From: Larix sibirica
Taxonomy: Eukaryota > Streptophyta > Pinopsida > Pinales > Pinaceae
Reading direction: 5' to 3'
DNA length: 20,432 nt
NCBI GenBank assembly: GCA_004151065.3
Contig: NWUY0300019759.1
Location: 8,383-28,814, forward strand
A program made the position numbers and the translations under genes. Shown piece by piece: positions 8,481 through 18,436 of the stretch. The stretch's first letter is position 1, and each line of letters begins with the position of its first letter. Under the pieces are notes generated by a model. It worked only from the letters and a program-made list of their open reading frames with translations. It ran no database searches and was not told the origin of the DNA.

Positions 8481-10841
8481 TGCTATGCAATCTCACTCAA
8501 TATAAATCTATTAGTGTATGGTCTGAATTTATTTCAAATGGCAGGATAGTAGTTCTAGATTTATGTCTATTGGGTTTAGAAATAAAAGGAATCAATGCAT
8601 TTTATTTTTATTTTTATTCTTACTAAAATTTTTGAGTGTTGGGTAATTCTACATATGAGTTGTAAAGTTAAATTTGGCCTATTTTGTCTTAGACTGTGGC
8701 CATATCTCCAAGTATAAAATACAAGCAACAATTGGCATTATTTTCCTAGTTGGGTTAATGCTCAATGGTGAGGTTAGTGACATTTAAATATGCTTATGTA
8801 TTTCCAATCTCCCTTAGACTCCGTGGTTAAGTGTTGTCCTCTGTGGGTCGGTTCACTTGCACAATTAGACCGATTTGTGGTTTGACTCTTGTGGGCTAGT
8901 TTATCCTCCTCAAGTGGGGCCATGGTTTATTCTTCTAGCCTAGTTTGTCCAAGCATCATTTTCAAGAAAAAAACACACTATTGACATCTTATGCTTATGA
9001 TGAGTACAACAATGAAAATTGTTTTTATATAAAATTTGAAAAGAAGAGATGAATATCCCAATTACAAAGCAATAACTACATATGTATTTTAATTGGAGTG
9101 TTTCTTTTGATGATATTTTGATCAATACAAATGCAAGTAAGCTTGTTGTTTCTTGTTGCAACCTGTTTGTTAGTTTCGAGTTTATATTTTCCTTTTTGAA
9201 CCCTTGAAAACTTATTTTTTCCTTTTTGAACCCTTGAAAACTCTGCTTGTTAGGATTTATCGTTTTTTTTTGTAATACAATAGTTCTTTGATGAGTTTAT
9301 TTGGCTCCATGCTTATTCTTGAGTATGGCTTCTGTTTCCTCATTTTTTTTCCCACATTAATTAACTTTGTGCCCAATTAAGTTACAAACTAGAGCTGCGA
9401 TGCTGTCACCATTATTTTTTCATAGACTTGTTGCATTTTGCACAAATTGCACGGAGCAAGTTTTTGCCTTGGTTATGTTGAATAGATTTTGGTTAATCTT
9501 AGTTCTGAAAAAAGATAGGATAACATAGGTAGTTATTCTATAACTCCTTGATTATTGGCCATGGCGATGGTATTGGTGTTTGGAAAAACAAAAGGTTTGT
9601 AGAACAAGAGAAATATTAAAACAGAAAGCATGACAAGAAAGTTAACATAAAAACCATGTCATGATTTGTTCCTCTTGAAATAGACATTAATGTTGTAGTT
9701 ATTTCCAAGATGTCCCTTTGGTTTCTCTCTTTCAAGTGATTATACACCTACTCTCTTCTCTATGCATTTTACTATGAAGCTAAGAGTCCATGAGCCATGT
9801 CCGTAGAGTTTTTCAAATGGTAGGTTGTAATTTCATTTGAAGCCATTTCCTAATTTTGAAACAATGGATTTTTCCATTATTCGTATCTTGAATTTTTAAA
9901 ACAATATTTATATATATATTGATTTAAGTTTGAAGCCATCTAACAAAACCTAAGAAAAAAGGAGTTGTTTAAAAATTAACATTTTAAAACCCTATTCAAC
10001 CTAAAACCTGACTTTTCTCAGTATATTGTTCATTCATTGCCATTATTGTATTAGCTATGGGATATGCCTAAAATCATTTAAATTGGGATTCACATCAAAT
10101 TCCATGCATTGACTTTGGTTTGGAGACATCTATTATTCTTTTGGATGGACTTTATGTTCTTGTAGCATACTACATGACCCCAACACTTGTTTTATAATGA
10201 GAATAACATTACAATTTTTAACTTCTAATATGATGTATGATACGTATGGAAAATGCACCTTCTCTTTTCCCATAATGGTTTCTACATTTTTTACCAGTAC
10301 TACATACTTAAGGTTGTAAAATCTATCTTGCAATTTTATATGTTAAAGCGAAAGTTGTTATTTTGGAAAAGTCAAACAACAATGGATGATTTTCCAATAG
10401 ATGGTTTGAGCCATAGAAGTTTTATTTGAGCTATATGTCCAAATTTTGTATCTTATAGAGAAGTTTGATGATTCTTTGAAAGTAAAACAAATCGATGCTA
10501 TAGAAAGCTGGGCAAATGTTAATTCTGAATTGGCTAGAGTTTTTTGGGGAAAGTTATTATTTAATTTCCAAATTTCCAAATATTACTCATAGGATTTTCT
10601 TTGGTGTTTCATGTTGAGCCTATTAAATCTAACTACAATCTCTCATGGCACACCCATGCAAGACATAATGGTTCCACCAAAATATAATGGCTTTGTTGTT
10701 GTTTTCTAATATAAATACATTCACATATTCTCTCACACTAATACCTGGAATATTTTGTACTTATTTCAATTTCACAATTCCACTTCCCAAAATTTCTCAT
10801 AATTACATTATTTACACCTTGCTAATTTATATATCAATTAT
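8481..10841. other. Long AT-rich intergenic stretch without recognisable genes
   Basis: Apart from a 30-bp duplication at 9191-9242 and a short TA run at about 9908-9920, I see nothing I can name. The longest open frames are about 70 codons, lie on both strands, and lack recognisable motifs, conserved neighbours or splice-like structure. The stretch is probably old repeat-derived or spacer DNA. Confidence 0.5.
9191..9242. repeat. 30-bp direct repeat (two copies)
   Basis: CCTTTTTGAACCCTTGAAAA followed by CT occurs at 9191-9212 and again at 9221-9242, with an offset of exactly 30. The 22-bp core is identical in both copies. The spacer is T-rich. Confidence 0.9.
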
Positions 10842-11064
10842 AGCCCTTGGCGGGGAAGAGCAAGTGGTAAAGATGAAAAATTGTAAATGGTTGTAAATGG
10901 AAGGTATCGGGTTCAAATACTCCCCAAACTTACCCATGCGCTATGGTTCGGGCCTCGTGGATGCACCTAGGGGTATTGTGGTAGTGGGATTGGATCCCTA
11001 GATCCCGTGTCACGCAAGTACCAGGCCCATCCCCAGTTGCCAATTCCCCTAGTACCAAAAAAAA
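10842..11064 (+). mobile_element. tRNA-derived SINE-like retroposon
   Basis: The head resembles a tRNA gene: AGCCCTTGGCGGGGAAGAGC, an A-box-like GAGCAAGTGG (10858-10867) and a B-box GGTTCAAATAC (10910-10920). A GC-richer tRNA-unrelated body follows (about 10925-11050) and ends in a run of eight A (11057-11064). The length of about 220 bp, the polymerase III type internal promoter and the A tail fit plant SINEs. The element stands out from its AT-rich surroundings. The head contains a 10-bp tandem duplication (TTGTAAATGG twice, 10881-10900). I could not find a convincing target-site duplication, so the ends are approximate. A degraded tRNA pseudogene with unrelated flank is the alternative. 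Confidence 0.72.
10858..10920 (+). promoter_or_regulatory. Internal polymerase III promoter (A and B boxes) of the SINE
   Basis: The A-box-like element is at 10858-10867 and the B box (GGTTCAAATAC, close to the consensus GGTTCGAANCC) is at 10910-10920. Their spacing of about 40 bases is within the range for tRNA genes, and is lengthened by the 10-bp duplication between them. Confidence 0.6.
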
Positions 11065-11459
11065 CTTAAGTTGGGTTTACATGTCATTAATTCATCCCCC
11101 CCTTAAACACAACTAAGGGATCAACAAAAGGAAGTAGCATCAAAATTTTAGTTGAAAACTCTAGTCAAATGACATCTCTGGTTGAACCCCAGTTGACCAC
11201 TCTAAAGCAATTAATAGAAAGGAGGAGCATTGTACGACTGTACAATTGATGATACACATATTTATGAATTCCTCAAACATATGTTCAAATTATTCCACGA
11301 CCATTCATCAATCCATCCACAATATATCTGAGTAGACAACACTGGTCCACGATTTAGTCTTTCACATCTTTTCTACAAAGTTCTGAAAGCATAATGCCAT
11401 CTTTCCAAGAATATAGATTTTTGGATAATTTCCTTTGATTTTTATGATGAAGATGTCTA
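11065..11459. other. Spacer without recognisable genes
   Basis: This lies between the SINE and the G-patch fragment. Minus-strand translation gives no continued match to a retroelement domain, and the plus strand is stop-rich. It may be the decayed continuation of the polyprotein fragment to its right. Confidence 0.45.
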
Positions 11460-12176
11460 TATGGCTCAAATTTATGTTCTATCTTAACAAGGGATGTAGA
11501 CTCAAGTTCACTTACAAGACTAGAACAACCCTACGTATTAGCATTAATGTCATTTGCAATAACATTCTCAAATTCTCACATGTTAGAAATAACTAGTTTA
11601 TTAATATGTTCAACACAACCATTAGTAGGTTGCACTTCAGGCAGGCCAGTCTGAACTCCACCTGCAACAAATAAACTTTTCATGGTTGAAGCAGGGCCAA
11701 GTGTACACAGTGAAGTAGCATCATCATATCCAAGACCTATTCAAAGGTGACTTCATCTCAAGGGTAATAGGAACAACAGTACCCTGACCATTCTTTCCAA
11801 GTCCTCCTTCGGTATAGCCCATCTTGCTCAGCAATATGGACTCAATACTTGTAGTGTGTTTCTCCAAGCTAGGAGAAATAACATCATTAGTAGCCAATAA
11901 AATATGATTTATGAAACATAAACATCATCAATGACCTTCTTATAATCAACTTGTTTAAAAACAATTGGCCTACATACAATATTATCAAAGGTAGAAGAAA
12001 TAATAGGTGAGCCTGGCAGCTCAACATCATGTAATGTCCTCTTCTGCTTAAGCACAGAGGACCATCCCGCTAACCTATCTGATTCCCATAGGTTCGAGCG
12101 GGCACTGACATTCAGGGAATTAACTGAGGATTGATGCCATATACACCTTCAGAGGATCTTTAGCATGGTTANGGGC
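11460..12176 (-). pseudogene. Broken coding fragment with G-patch domain, probably LTR-retrotransposon polyprotein
   Basis: On the minus strand one frame is open from about 12150 to 11920 (NVSARSNLWESDRLAGWSSV, later TLHDVELPGSP) and ends in TAA. After a frame change comes a G-patch-like motif, KMGYTEGGLGKNGQGTVVPI (about 11825-11766), matching the consensus spacing G-[YW]-x-x-G-x-GLG-x-x-x-x-G. A further frame change gives GLGYDDATSLCTLGPAS and an acidic segment (about 11740-11460) with two in-frame stops (TGA, TAG). G-patches bind nucleic acid or partner proteins. They occur in host RNA-processing proteins and, at the protease region, in some retroviral and plant LTR-element polyproteins. 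The frame structure and the repeat-rich setting favour a retroelement, but no RT or integrase is attached. A host pseudogene is possible. Confidence 0.5.
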
Positions 12177-12383
12177 ATCCCCCCCCCTAGTTAGCTATGT
12201 CTCTAATGGATTAACTGTGGGTAGTTTTAGCTGTTAGAACATAGGTTCTCTTATAGTGAATTATTGTGTTGGGGTTTTGGGGTTTTACTACCTGGTCTTT
12301 TATGTTAATATACTAACGAGCAGTAGTAAGTGGGGTATCTTACATTTTTTGGGGGTTTTGTTTCCTCTTTAGTGCTCATAAAC

Positions 12384-13959
12384 ATGGAATGGTTTGCAAC
12401 TGGCACCACATTTGTCATACAAGCATGGGTTTCAGAACTATTGACTGAAAAAAAACTGAAATCGGGAGACCCGCTGTTATGTGGGGGATCCACTGATGGG
12501 GGGGATTTAGAGGAGGAAAATGGTTATGATAGGGATTTTTACAAACCTTGTACTAATCTAAGGAGGGGAGGTGGAAAATCGCGGAGTGGTGGCATTAAGG
12601 CTCGGCTCAATAGGTCTTTAAAGGATATCAAGAGTAGGGGTGAGGGCATTGAGATGGTGCTAGGAAAGGACGTGCAGATTAATCGAGTTTTGAGTTTAAC
12701 TGCTCAAGTACTGGTGGGGAAGATCTGTTATACCAATATTAGTCGCTCTGTGCTTGTTACATGGGTTAATTTCCACTGGAAACCCCTGATAAAATATGCT
12801 ACGAGAGTGCATATGCTAGTAAAGAATTGGGTTGTCTTCCATTTCATAGACGAGGCACATGCAGAGTCAATTATGGGTCAACTGTGGGTTATCGATAGGG
12901 GGTCACTTTGCTTGAAGCGATGCATTTGGATTTTGATTCGGCTACGGAGCAGATACAACTTAATCATTCTGGGTACTGTTGAAGGGTTTCCCCCTAGCTG
13001 TATGGTCTAGAGATGTTTTTGTGACTTTGGAGGAAAGTTCATGTTTTTTTTATGATAAGTTGCTTTTCCATGAGAATAAGTGGTGCGCTTGGGTTCTGGT
13101 TGAAGTTGATGTGTCTTTGGGTCTTCCGGAAGACATTATGATATGGTGGGGAGAAAAATATTTTCTCCAGGAGATTGATTATTGGCGTACTCCTTTTCGG
13201 CATTTCACATGCGGTAAAACAAGCCATTTGAGGAAATATTGCTGACTGGACATGGGTATTGGGGTTTTTGAGAATGCGGCCAAAGATTCGGTACAATGCT
13301 CGGAAGAAGAACTTTCTCTTTCGACGGATCCTCCGGTAGTTGGGGGTCTTTGTCCTTTCTCCTGTAAGTTTAAAACACGCTTTCCAGATCTTTTTAATTC
13401 TTTGTCTAGGTCAGAGATTCTTATGCTTGAGGGATGGGGTAATGAATTATTGAGGACTATCTCTCCTTTAAAACCTCCATGTAAAAACCCTATTCCGGAT
13501 TCACTCTTTCCTAAGGTGGTAGATATCCCGGAGGTTATTGACAAAGACCAACTTTTATTAATGGGACAAAAGTCCATTGTGTCAGACTCACAAATTTTGA
13601 GGGATGAACTTGTTGTACTATAGACTGTGCCAACAACCCCACCTCCTGTGTTTATTGGGGGGGATGTTACTAGTTCGGAGGAGGGTTTATTTGAAAATCC
13701 CATCCTTGTATATTGTGAGGGCACTTTAATTCCCAATTTTCAATACCCCTCTCTCCCAAACGTGACCATTCAGAAAAAGGAAGGGGGCATGCGCAAAAAG
13801 GATTTGGCCAGGGCATCATTGGGAGGCAGAGTGGATGTGATTTTTTCAGAAGAGTATTCTTCATCACAGTTGTATTCCAGTGGGGATAGTCAGTCATTGG
13901 CTTCCTCGGTCTTTAGGACTCTTATATCAGAGAGGGTCAAGTAGGAGGTTATCCCATGA
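12384..13959 (+). pseudogene. LINE copy B ORF1 (gag-like RNA-binding protein), broken
   Basis: ATG 12384 opens a basic, Gly/Lys-rich N-terminus and a DUF4283-like domain from about 12705 (LVGKICYTNI, then W, then VVFHFIDEAHAESIMGQLW). The reading then changes frame twice within about 40 bases (near 12928 and near 12962) before FWVLLKGFPLAVWSRDVF, as judged by comparison with copy A. WVLVEVDVSLGLPEDI follows, then a zinc knuckle at 13201-13242 reading H-x2-C-x4-H-x4-C, with His in place of the first Cys. A TGA follows at once (13243-13245). The Pro/Ser-rich tail continues in the same frame with stops at 13621 (TAG) and 13942 (TAG). The next in-frame stop is the TGA at 13957, which overlaps the ORF2 ATG. 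Confidence 0.82.
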
Positions 13960-14640
13960 TTATTTTAACCCTAAATATTCGTGGGATTAGGGGCGCTCCC
14001 AAACATAACACCTTTTGAGACTTTTAGTTACTATTCAGATGAATTTGGCACTGCTACATGAAACCTTGGTTGATGAGTTGAAGGCTATGGTTTTGTTTAA
14101 TTCTTTTCTCCCATAATAGGAATTTTTTTCTTCTGGGGCTATTGGGAGATCGGGAGGACTCATGTCAGCTTGGGATCCGTCTCTTTTTAATTTTAGGCCC
14201 TTTGCATTTGGGGGGGGGCATCTTATTGTCCAGAAACAGTAGGGAAACAAATTCTTCGTTACATATATTCAATTGTTATGGACCACAATTGGATAAAATT
14301 CTCTTTTGGAATGGTCTTGCGAAATATGGATTGATGGATATTAATACATTGATTTTAGTGGGTGACTTGAATATTACCTTTGGAGCAAGAGATTCTTGGG
14401 GCACAAATGCTCATCCACAGTCAAATGATTTTTGGTTCATTAATATTTTTGATGATCATTGTCTTACAGATATTGTTCCAAAGCCTGTGTTGCCAATTTG
14501 GAGCAATGGGAGAAGAGGTGATGATGTAGTGGCAAAAATATTGGACTGTTTTTTTTCTACATGAAGACCTACTTGGAACTCTAACTCATTGTACTTCATG
14601 GGTGGAGACTGTTAAGATTTCTGATCATTATCTAGTAATT
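13956..14640 (+). pseudogene. LINE copy B ORF2, APE-type endonuclease domain, broken
   Basis: ATG 13956 starts MIILTLNIRGIRGAPKH, which matches the copy A start. After a frame change the motif LLHETLVDEL (about 14059-14088) holds the catalytic Glu; His replaces the usual Gln before it. Two adjacent stops (14114-14119) precede GRSGGLMSAWDP. A frame change near 14265 leads to FNCYGPQ, then LILVGDLNITFGARDSWG and WSNGRRGDDVVAKILD (to 14564). A run of eight T (about 14549-14556) marks another frameshift, after which the SDHY active-site motif lies at 14620-14631. The domain would make the target nick. The key motifs survive, but at least three frameshifts and several stops break it. Confidence 0.83.
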
Positions 14641-16690
14641 CTGAAAATCGGAAAAGGGGATTTCCCGACTAGATATCCTTTTACATACTGTAATATTTGG
14701 TCACTGGATGATACAGTTTTTATCAGGATGGTTCGTCACTTGTGGGGTACTCTTGTGGAAACGCCAATTGCTTCGGCAATGCAGAGATTACCTGCCTTTT
14801 TGAGATTGCTAAAGACTCGGGTGGCACCATGGATCCGGGAAAAGAAGTCACTTTTACAGACTGATTTGCGGGACATTGAGGCTACTATCATTGTGTTGTT
14901 ATCTCGACCATTTGAGGAGACTGTAGATACTCCAGTGATGGATCAGATTAGAGAACTGGAGAAGAGAAAGGATTCCTTACTCAATATTGAGGAAGATATG
15001 TGGTGGATAAAAAGTAGAGCTCTTTGGATTTCATGTGGGGACCAAAATACAAATCTTTTCCATGCATATGCTAATAATAGGAGAAAGAAGAAGGCGATAT
15101 GGGACATTAAAAATGATTTGGGTTCCACGATATATGATCCTACTGGGATAGCGGAGGAGGCTGTGAAATAATTTTTCAGGTATTTTCAAATGTCCTATTA
15201 CTTTCAATTTGGAAGCTCATATGCAGATTATTAAGGTGATGCCTCGAATTTTCTCTATTAGTGACCGCAATGCTATTTATTTCCCTATCACTATATCAGA
15301 AGTTGAGGGTATATTAAAGCGTATGGAAAAGGAGAAGAGCCCGGGGCCGGACGGTTGATCATGTGATTTTTTTATTCAGTTCTTTGATATTATGGGTCCT
15401 GATCTTTCTTGATTAGTTGAAGAGGCTCGAGTCATAGGTAAGGTTACAGGTGGGGTGAATGCTACCTTTATTGCTTTGATTCCGAAGATAACAAATCCCT
15501 CGACTTTTCAGGATTATTGGCCAATTTCTTTGTGCAATCTGAATTATAAAATCATCTCAAAAAACTTTGCACAAAGGATTAAGGAGGGTTTGTCAAATGG
15601 GATTTCTGTTGAACAATTTGGTTTCCTAAATCATAGATTGATTTTCGATGCTATTGGGACAACACAGGAGGTAATCCATACTGCAAATATGAGGAAGATT
15701 GAATCTTTGGTTTTGAAACTTGACTTGATAAAGGCTTATGATTATGTTGATTGGTCTTTTATCAGACTTCTGTTATTAAATGTTGGGCTTGATTTCCATA
15801 TAACAAAATGGATTATGGGTTGTTTAAAGTCTACTAATTTTGTTGTGCTTATTAATGACTGCCCCAAATATTTCTTTAAGGCTACTAGAGGGCTCAGACA
15901 AGGATGCCCATTGTCCCATCTACTATTCATTCTCGTCATTGAGGGTTTAAGTCCCCTTATATGTCAGGCAGGGGATGAAGATTTGATAAGTGACATTAAG
16001 GTCTCACATAATCATTTTATTTCACATCTGTTATTTGTTGACGATGTCCTGATTTTTGGTATGGGGAGTGAGCAAGAATGGTTACATTATAAGTTTATTT
16101 TGGATACATTTTTCTTAGCAGTTGGGATGAAGATAAGTTATCCAAATCCTGGCTATATTCGATTAATTTAGAGGTGGATAAGCTATTTACTCTGAGAGAT
16201 ATATTTCCACTTGACCTTTTAGATATGAACAGAGGATTGACTTATTTAAGTTACTTCATTAAACCAAATGCTGATTTGGTTTCAGATTGGTTATGGATTG
16301 TAAAAAAGGTGGAAAATAGGGTACTTTGCTGGATGCATAGGAAGTTGTTTATGGGGGGTCGATTGGTTTTACTAAATTCTGTCTTGAAAAATATCCCTAT
16401 ATACTGGTTTAGCCTCGCATGAGTTCCATCATGTATTTTGGACATGATTCGGAAAATATTTTATAATTTCCTTCGGAAAGGAACTCATATTTTCCAGGTT
16501 TTCCACTTAGTCTCATGGGAACGCATATCTACTCCAAAAGCTTCTGGGGGATGGGGTATTCGCAACTTGTATTGGGTTTATAAAGCCTTGCATTTAAAAA
16601 TCCTTTGGCGTGGGCTTACTAATGGGTGGTTATGGGGGAATATCATCCATGGTAAATACTTAAATTCTGAATCGGTGATTGGATGGATTC
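14641..16690 (+). pseudogene. LINE copy B ORF2, reverse transcriptase domain, broken
   Basis: The linker (to 15171) ends with MWWIKSRALWISCGDQNTNL. After a frameshift near 15171, the fingers contain EKSPGPDG followed by TGA (15356-15358), where copy A has Trp; a second TGA lies at 15410-15412. The frame is then open with ATFIALIPKITNPSTFQDYW, LVLKLDLIKAYDYVDWSF (first palm Asp), RGLRQGCPLSHLLFILVIEG and the catalytic FVDDVLIFG box (FVDD 16034-16045). After a stop at 16169-16171 and a frame change, the thumb region reads YLSYFIKPN, WMHRKLFMGGRLVLLNSVL and GGWGIRNLYW, with a TGA at 16420-16422. The catalytic Asp residues are kept, so loss of function comes from the frameshifts and stops. Confidence 0.88.
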
Positions 16691-18088
16691 AATCTCAAAA
16701 AAAAAAGAAAAAGGAAAGTACTATGTCATCTGGTTTGGATTAGTGGATGTATTTACTTTCCTTCAACGTTGGTTGTCCTGGATGGTGGGAAATGGATTTC
16801 AGGTAAGAGTGGGTTTGGATAGGATCCTTGGGAATTCTCATTCTCGCGTGCTTTCTAATGATACCCTTAAGATTATTAATAGGATGGGGATTCGTTTCCT
16901 TAATCAGGTAAAGAAAAACCAAGGTGAGAATCAGTTGGTTACATATTGGTTATGGGCATCAGACTTGAATCTTACTGGTATTGCGGCAACAGAATGAGAT
17001 CTATTTATTTCTGGGTTGATTCACGCAAGTATTTATTTTTCAGATGGGCTAGATTATCTATTATGGGACTTTGGTGGTGGGGACGATATGGTTACTACAA
17101 AATTGACATATCTGGCAATTGCATAGGACACTGGATATCCAACACCTGAATGGTGGTGCACTAGTATATGGCAGTGGGATATACTTGGAAAAATCAATAT
17201 TTTTCTGTGGTTGGACCTTAATAACTAGATAAATATTGGTGATAGATACAGACTTCATGGTCGTATCAGCCCGTCAATGTGTTATTTATGCTTTAGGGAA
17301 GAGGAAACTTGTGATCATTTATTCACAAATTGCACAGTTACTATGCAGCTTTGAGATGAGATAGCGCTTTGTTGTAGACAACCTGGAATTTGGTCCAGAG
17401 ACTTGTTGGTACACTATTTAAAATCTTGGTACAATAGACATCGGTATTAGATTACTTTCCCTTTGAGATTCATATGGGGTATTTGGCGTCTAAGGAATTC
17501 TGGTTTGTTTGATGCTAAAACTTATTCATTCAACGAATCTGTTGCTTTTATTAAACATTATATGAAAGATGTTCAGTGAAATTCTCCTACTTTGATGAGA
17601 TCTCATATGGTATATCTTATTATGTGTTATGATAATCATGTTGGTATTTTTTAAGGAGCAGCGCAAATAGGATATTGTGGTGCAGTTGGATTTTCATTTT
17701 GGACTAGGATCAACATGTGGAGATGTTTTTTGGATGTGGCACAAGAAACAATTCAAGATCTGAGTTGCTTTCCCTGTGGGGAATATTATTTTTATCCAGG
17801 TATTTTGGGTTAAACAGGGTGGATATTGTTAGAGACTCAACTGCAATTATTGATTAGGCTTTTGGAAAACATAGGTTGCAGGTACCCGCCTTATCATTTT
17901 GGATAAAAAGGATTTTGTCACTACAAAATTCTTTTACAGACTTAAAATTTAGCCATGTGAGTAAGGTGTTTAACAAAAAGGCTGACATTTTATCAAAGAG
18001 GGGTCTGTTATTGAGAGAAGGAAAGGCTATGCTATGCTATTTTCTAAAGAATCATCTCACAGAGGAGATGGAGACAACTATATACTGA
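16683..18088 (+). pseudogene. LINE copy B ORF2 C-terminus: zf-RVT-like zinc domain and RNase H, broken
   Basis: The frame resumes after an A-rich run (16697-16712) with WLSWMVGNGFQVRVGLDRI. A zf-RVT-like segment at about 17163-17340 has INIFLWLDLNN, then C-x2-C (CYLC), then HLFTNC, with TAG at 17226 and TGA at 17352. An RNase H domain follows. GAAQIGYCGAVGF comes directly after a TAA (17652-17654), where the first catalytic Asp would be expected. After a frame change near 17725 come ELLSLWGILFLSRYFG (Glu 17762-17764), VDIVRDSTAIID (Asp 17834-17836), a TAG (17855-17857), and HVSKVFNKKADILSK (Asp 17984-17986). The final TGA is 18086-18088. RNase H would remove element RNA during cDNA synthesis. 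Confidence 0.8.
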
Positions 18089-18436
18089 TTCTGCAGTACT
18101 CTTTTTGTTTTAATATTATGCATTGTATATACTGGCTATATAATATAGATTATAATACAGAGTAGATATTATAAGTCGGGTGAATTAGACTTGGGACTTA
18201 AAGATCATTGAGTTATTTTTTGTTATCTTGGGATGATAGATATATGATATTATTATCCAGTCATAGGATAAATAAGTCATAGAATTGTGATAAAATAGAT
18301 ATTTTGATTATGTTTATGTCAATGATGGCATATTGTACTAAGTTGAATATATATTTTTTCTTTTGGACATGTTACATAGTGTAGTTTCTTTGATTCATAA
18401 ATGAATATCAAGACTCTTTTTCTTCTGTAAAAAAAA
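18089..18436 (+). other. 3' UTR and A tail of LINE copy B
   Basis: This AT-rich sequence after the ORF2 stop ends CTTCTGTAAAAAAAA (A run 18429-18436). The short A tail in the same orientation as the ORFs marks the 3' end of the element, as expected for L1-type retrotransposition. No other coding potential is seen. Confidence 0.7.

Larger units (their letters stand above)
12177..18436 (+). mobile_element. LINE copy B (L1-type), near full length, degenerate
   Basis: The order is 5' leader (about 12177-12383), ORF1 (12384-13959), ORF2 (13956-18088), a 3' UTR of about 340 bp and a run of eight A (18429-18436). ORF2 carries endonuclease, RT, a zf-RVT-like zinc domain and RNase H, the full set known for plant L1-type LINEs. 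The 5' boundary is placed where the minus-strand G-patch fragment ends at a C-rich run, and is uncertain. I looked for a target-site duplication matching the sequence after the A tail (TGCTATCGATGG) near 12177 and found none I trust. All ORFs are broken, so the copy is inactive. Confidence 0.87.

Noticed and set aside
8800-8940. Possible second tRNA-like SINE or tRNA gene (GGTCGGTTCACTTGC segment)
   Set aside because: No matching A box at the right distance and no cloverleaf could be drawn.
7145-9242. CRISPR-like direct repeats
   Set aside because: The repeats are simple two-copy tandem duplications of different unit lengths, with no regular spacers and no cas genes; the sequence is eukaryotic.
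12180-12330. Target-site duplication pairing the LINE B 5' end with sequence after its A tail
   Set aside because: Only scattered matches (CTAT, ATGGATT) are found between the two places, too weak to call.
13179-13736. 185-codon minus-strand frame opposite LINE B ORF1
   Set aside because: It is antisense to the ORF1 tail, which matches the layout of copy A on the coding strand.
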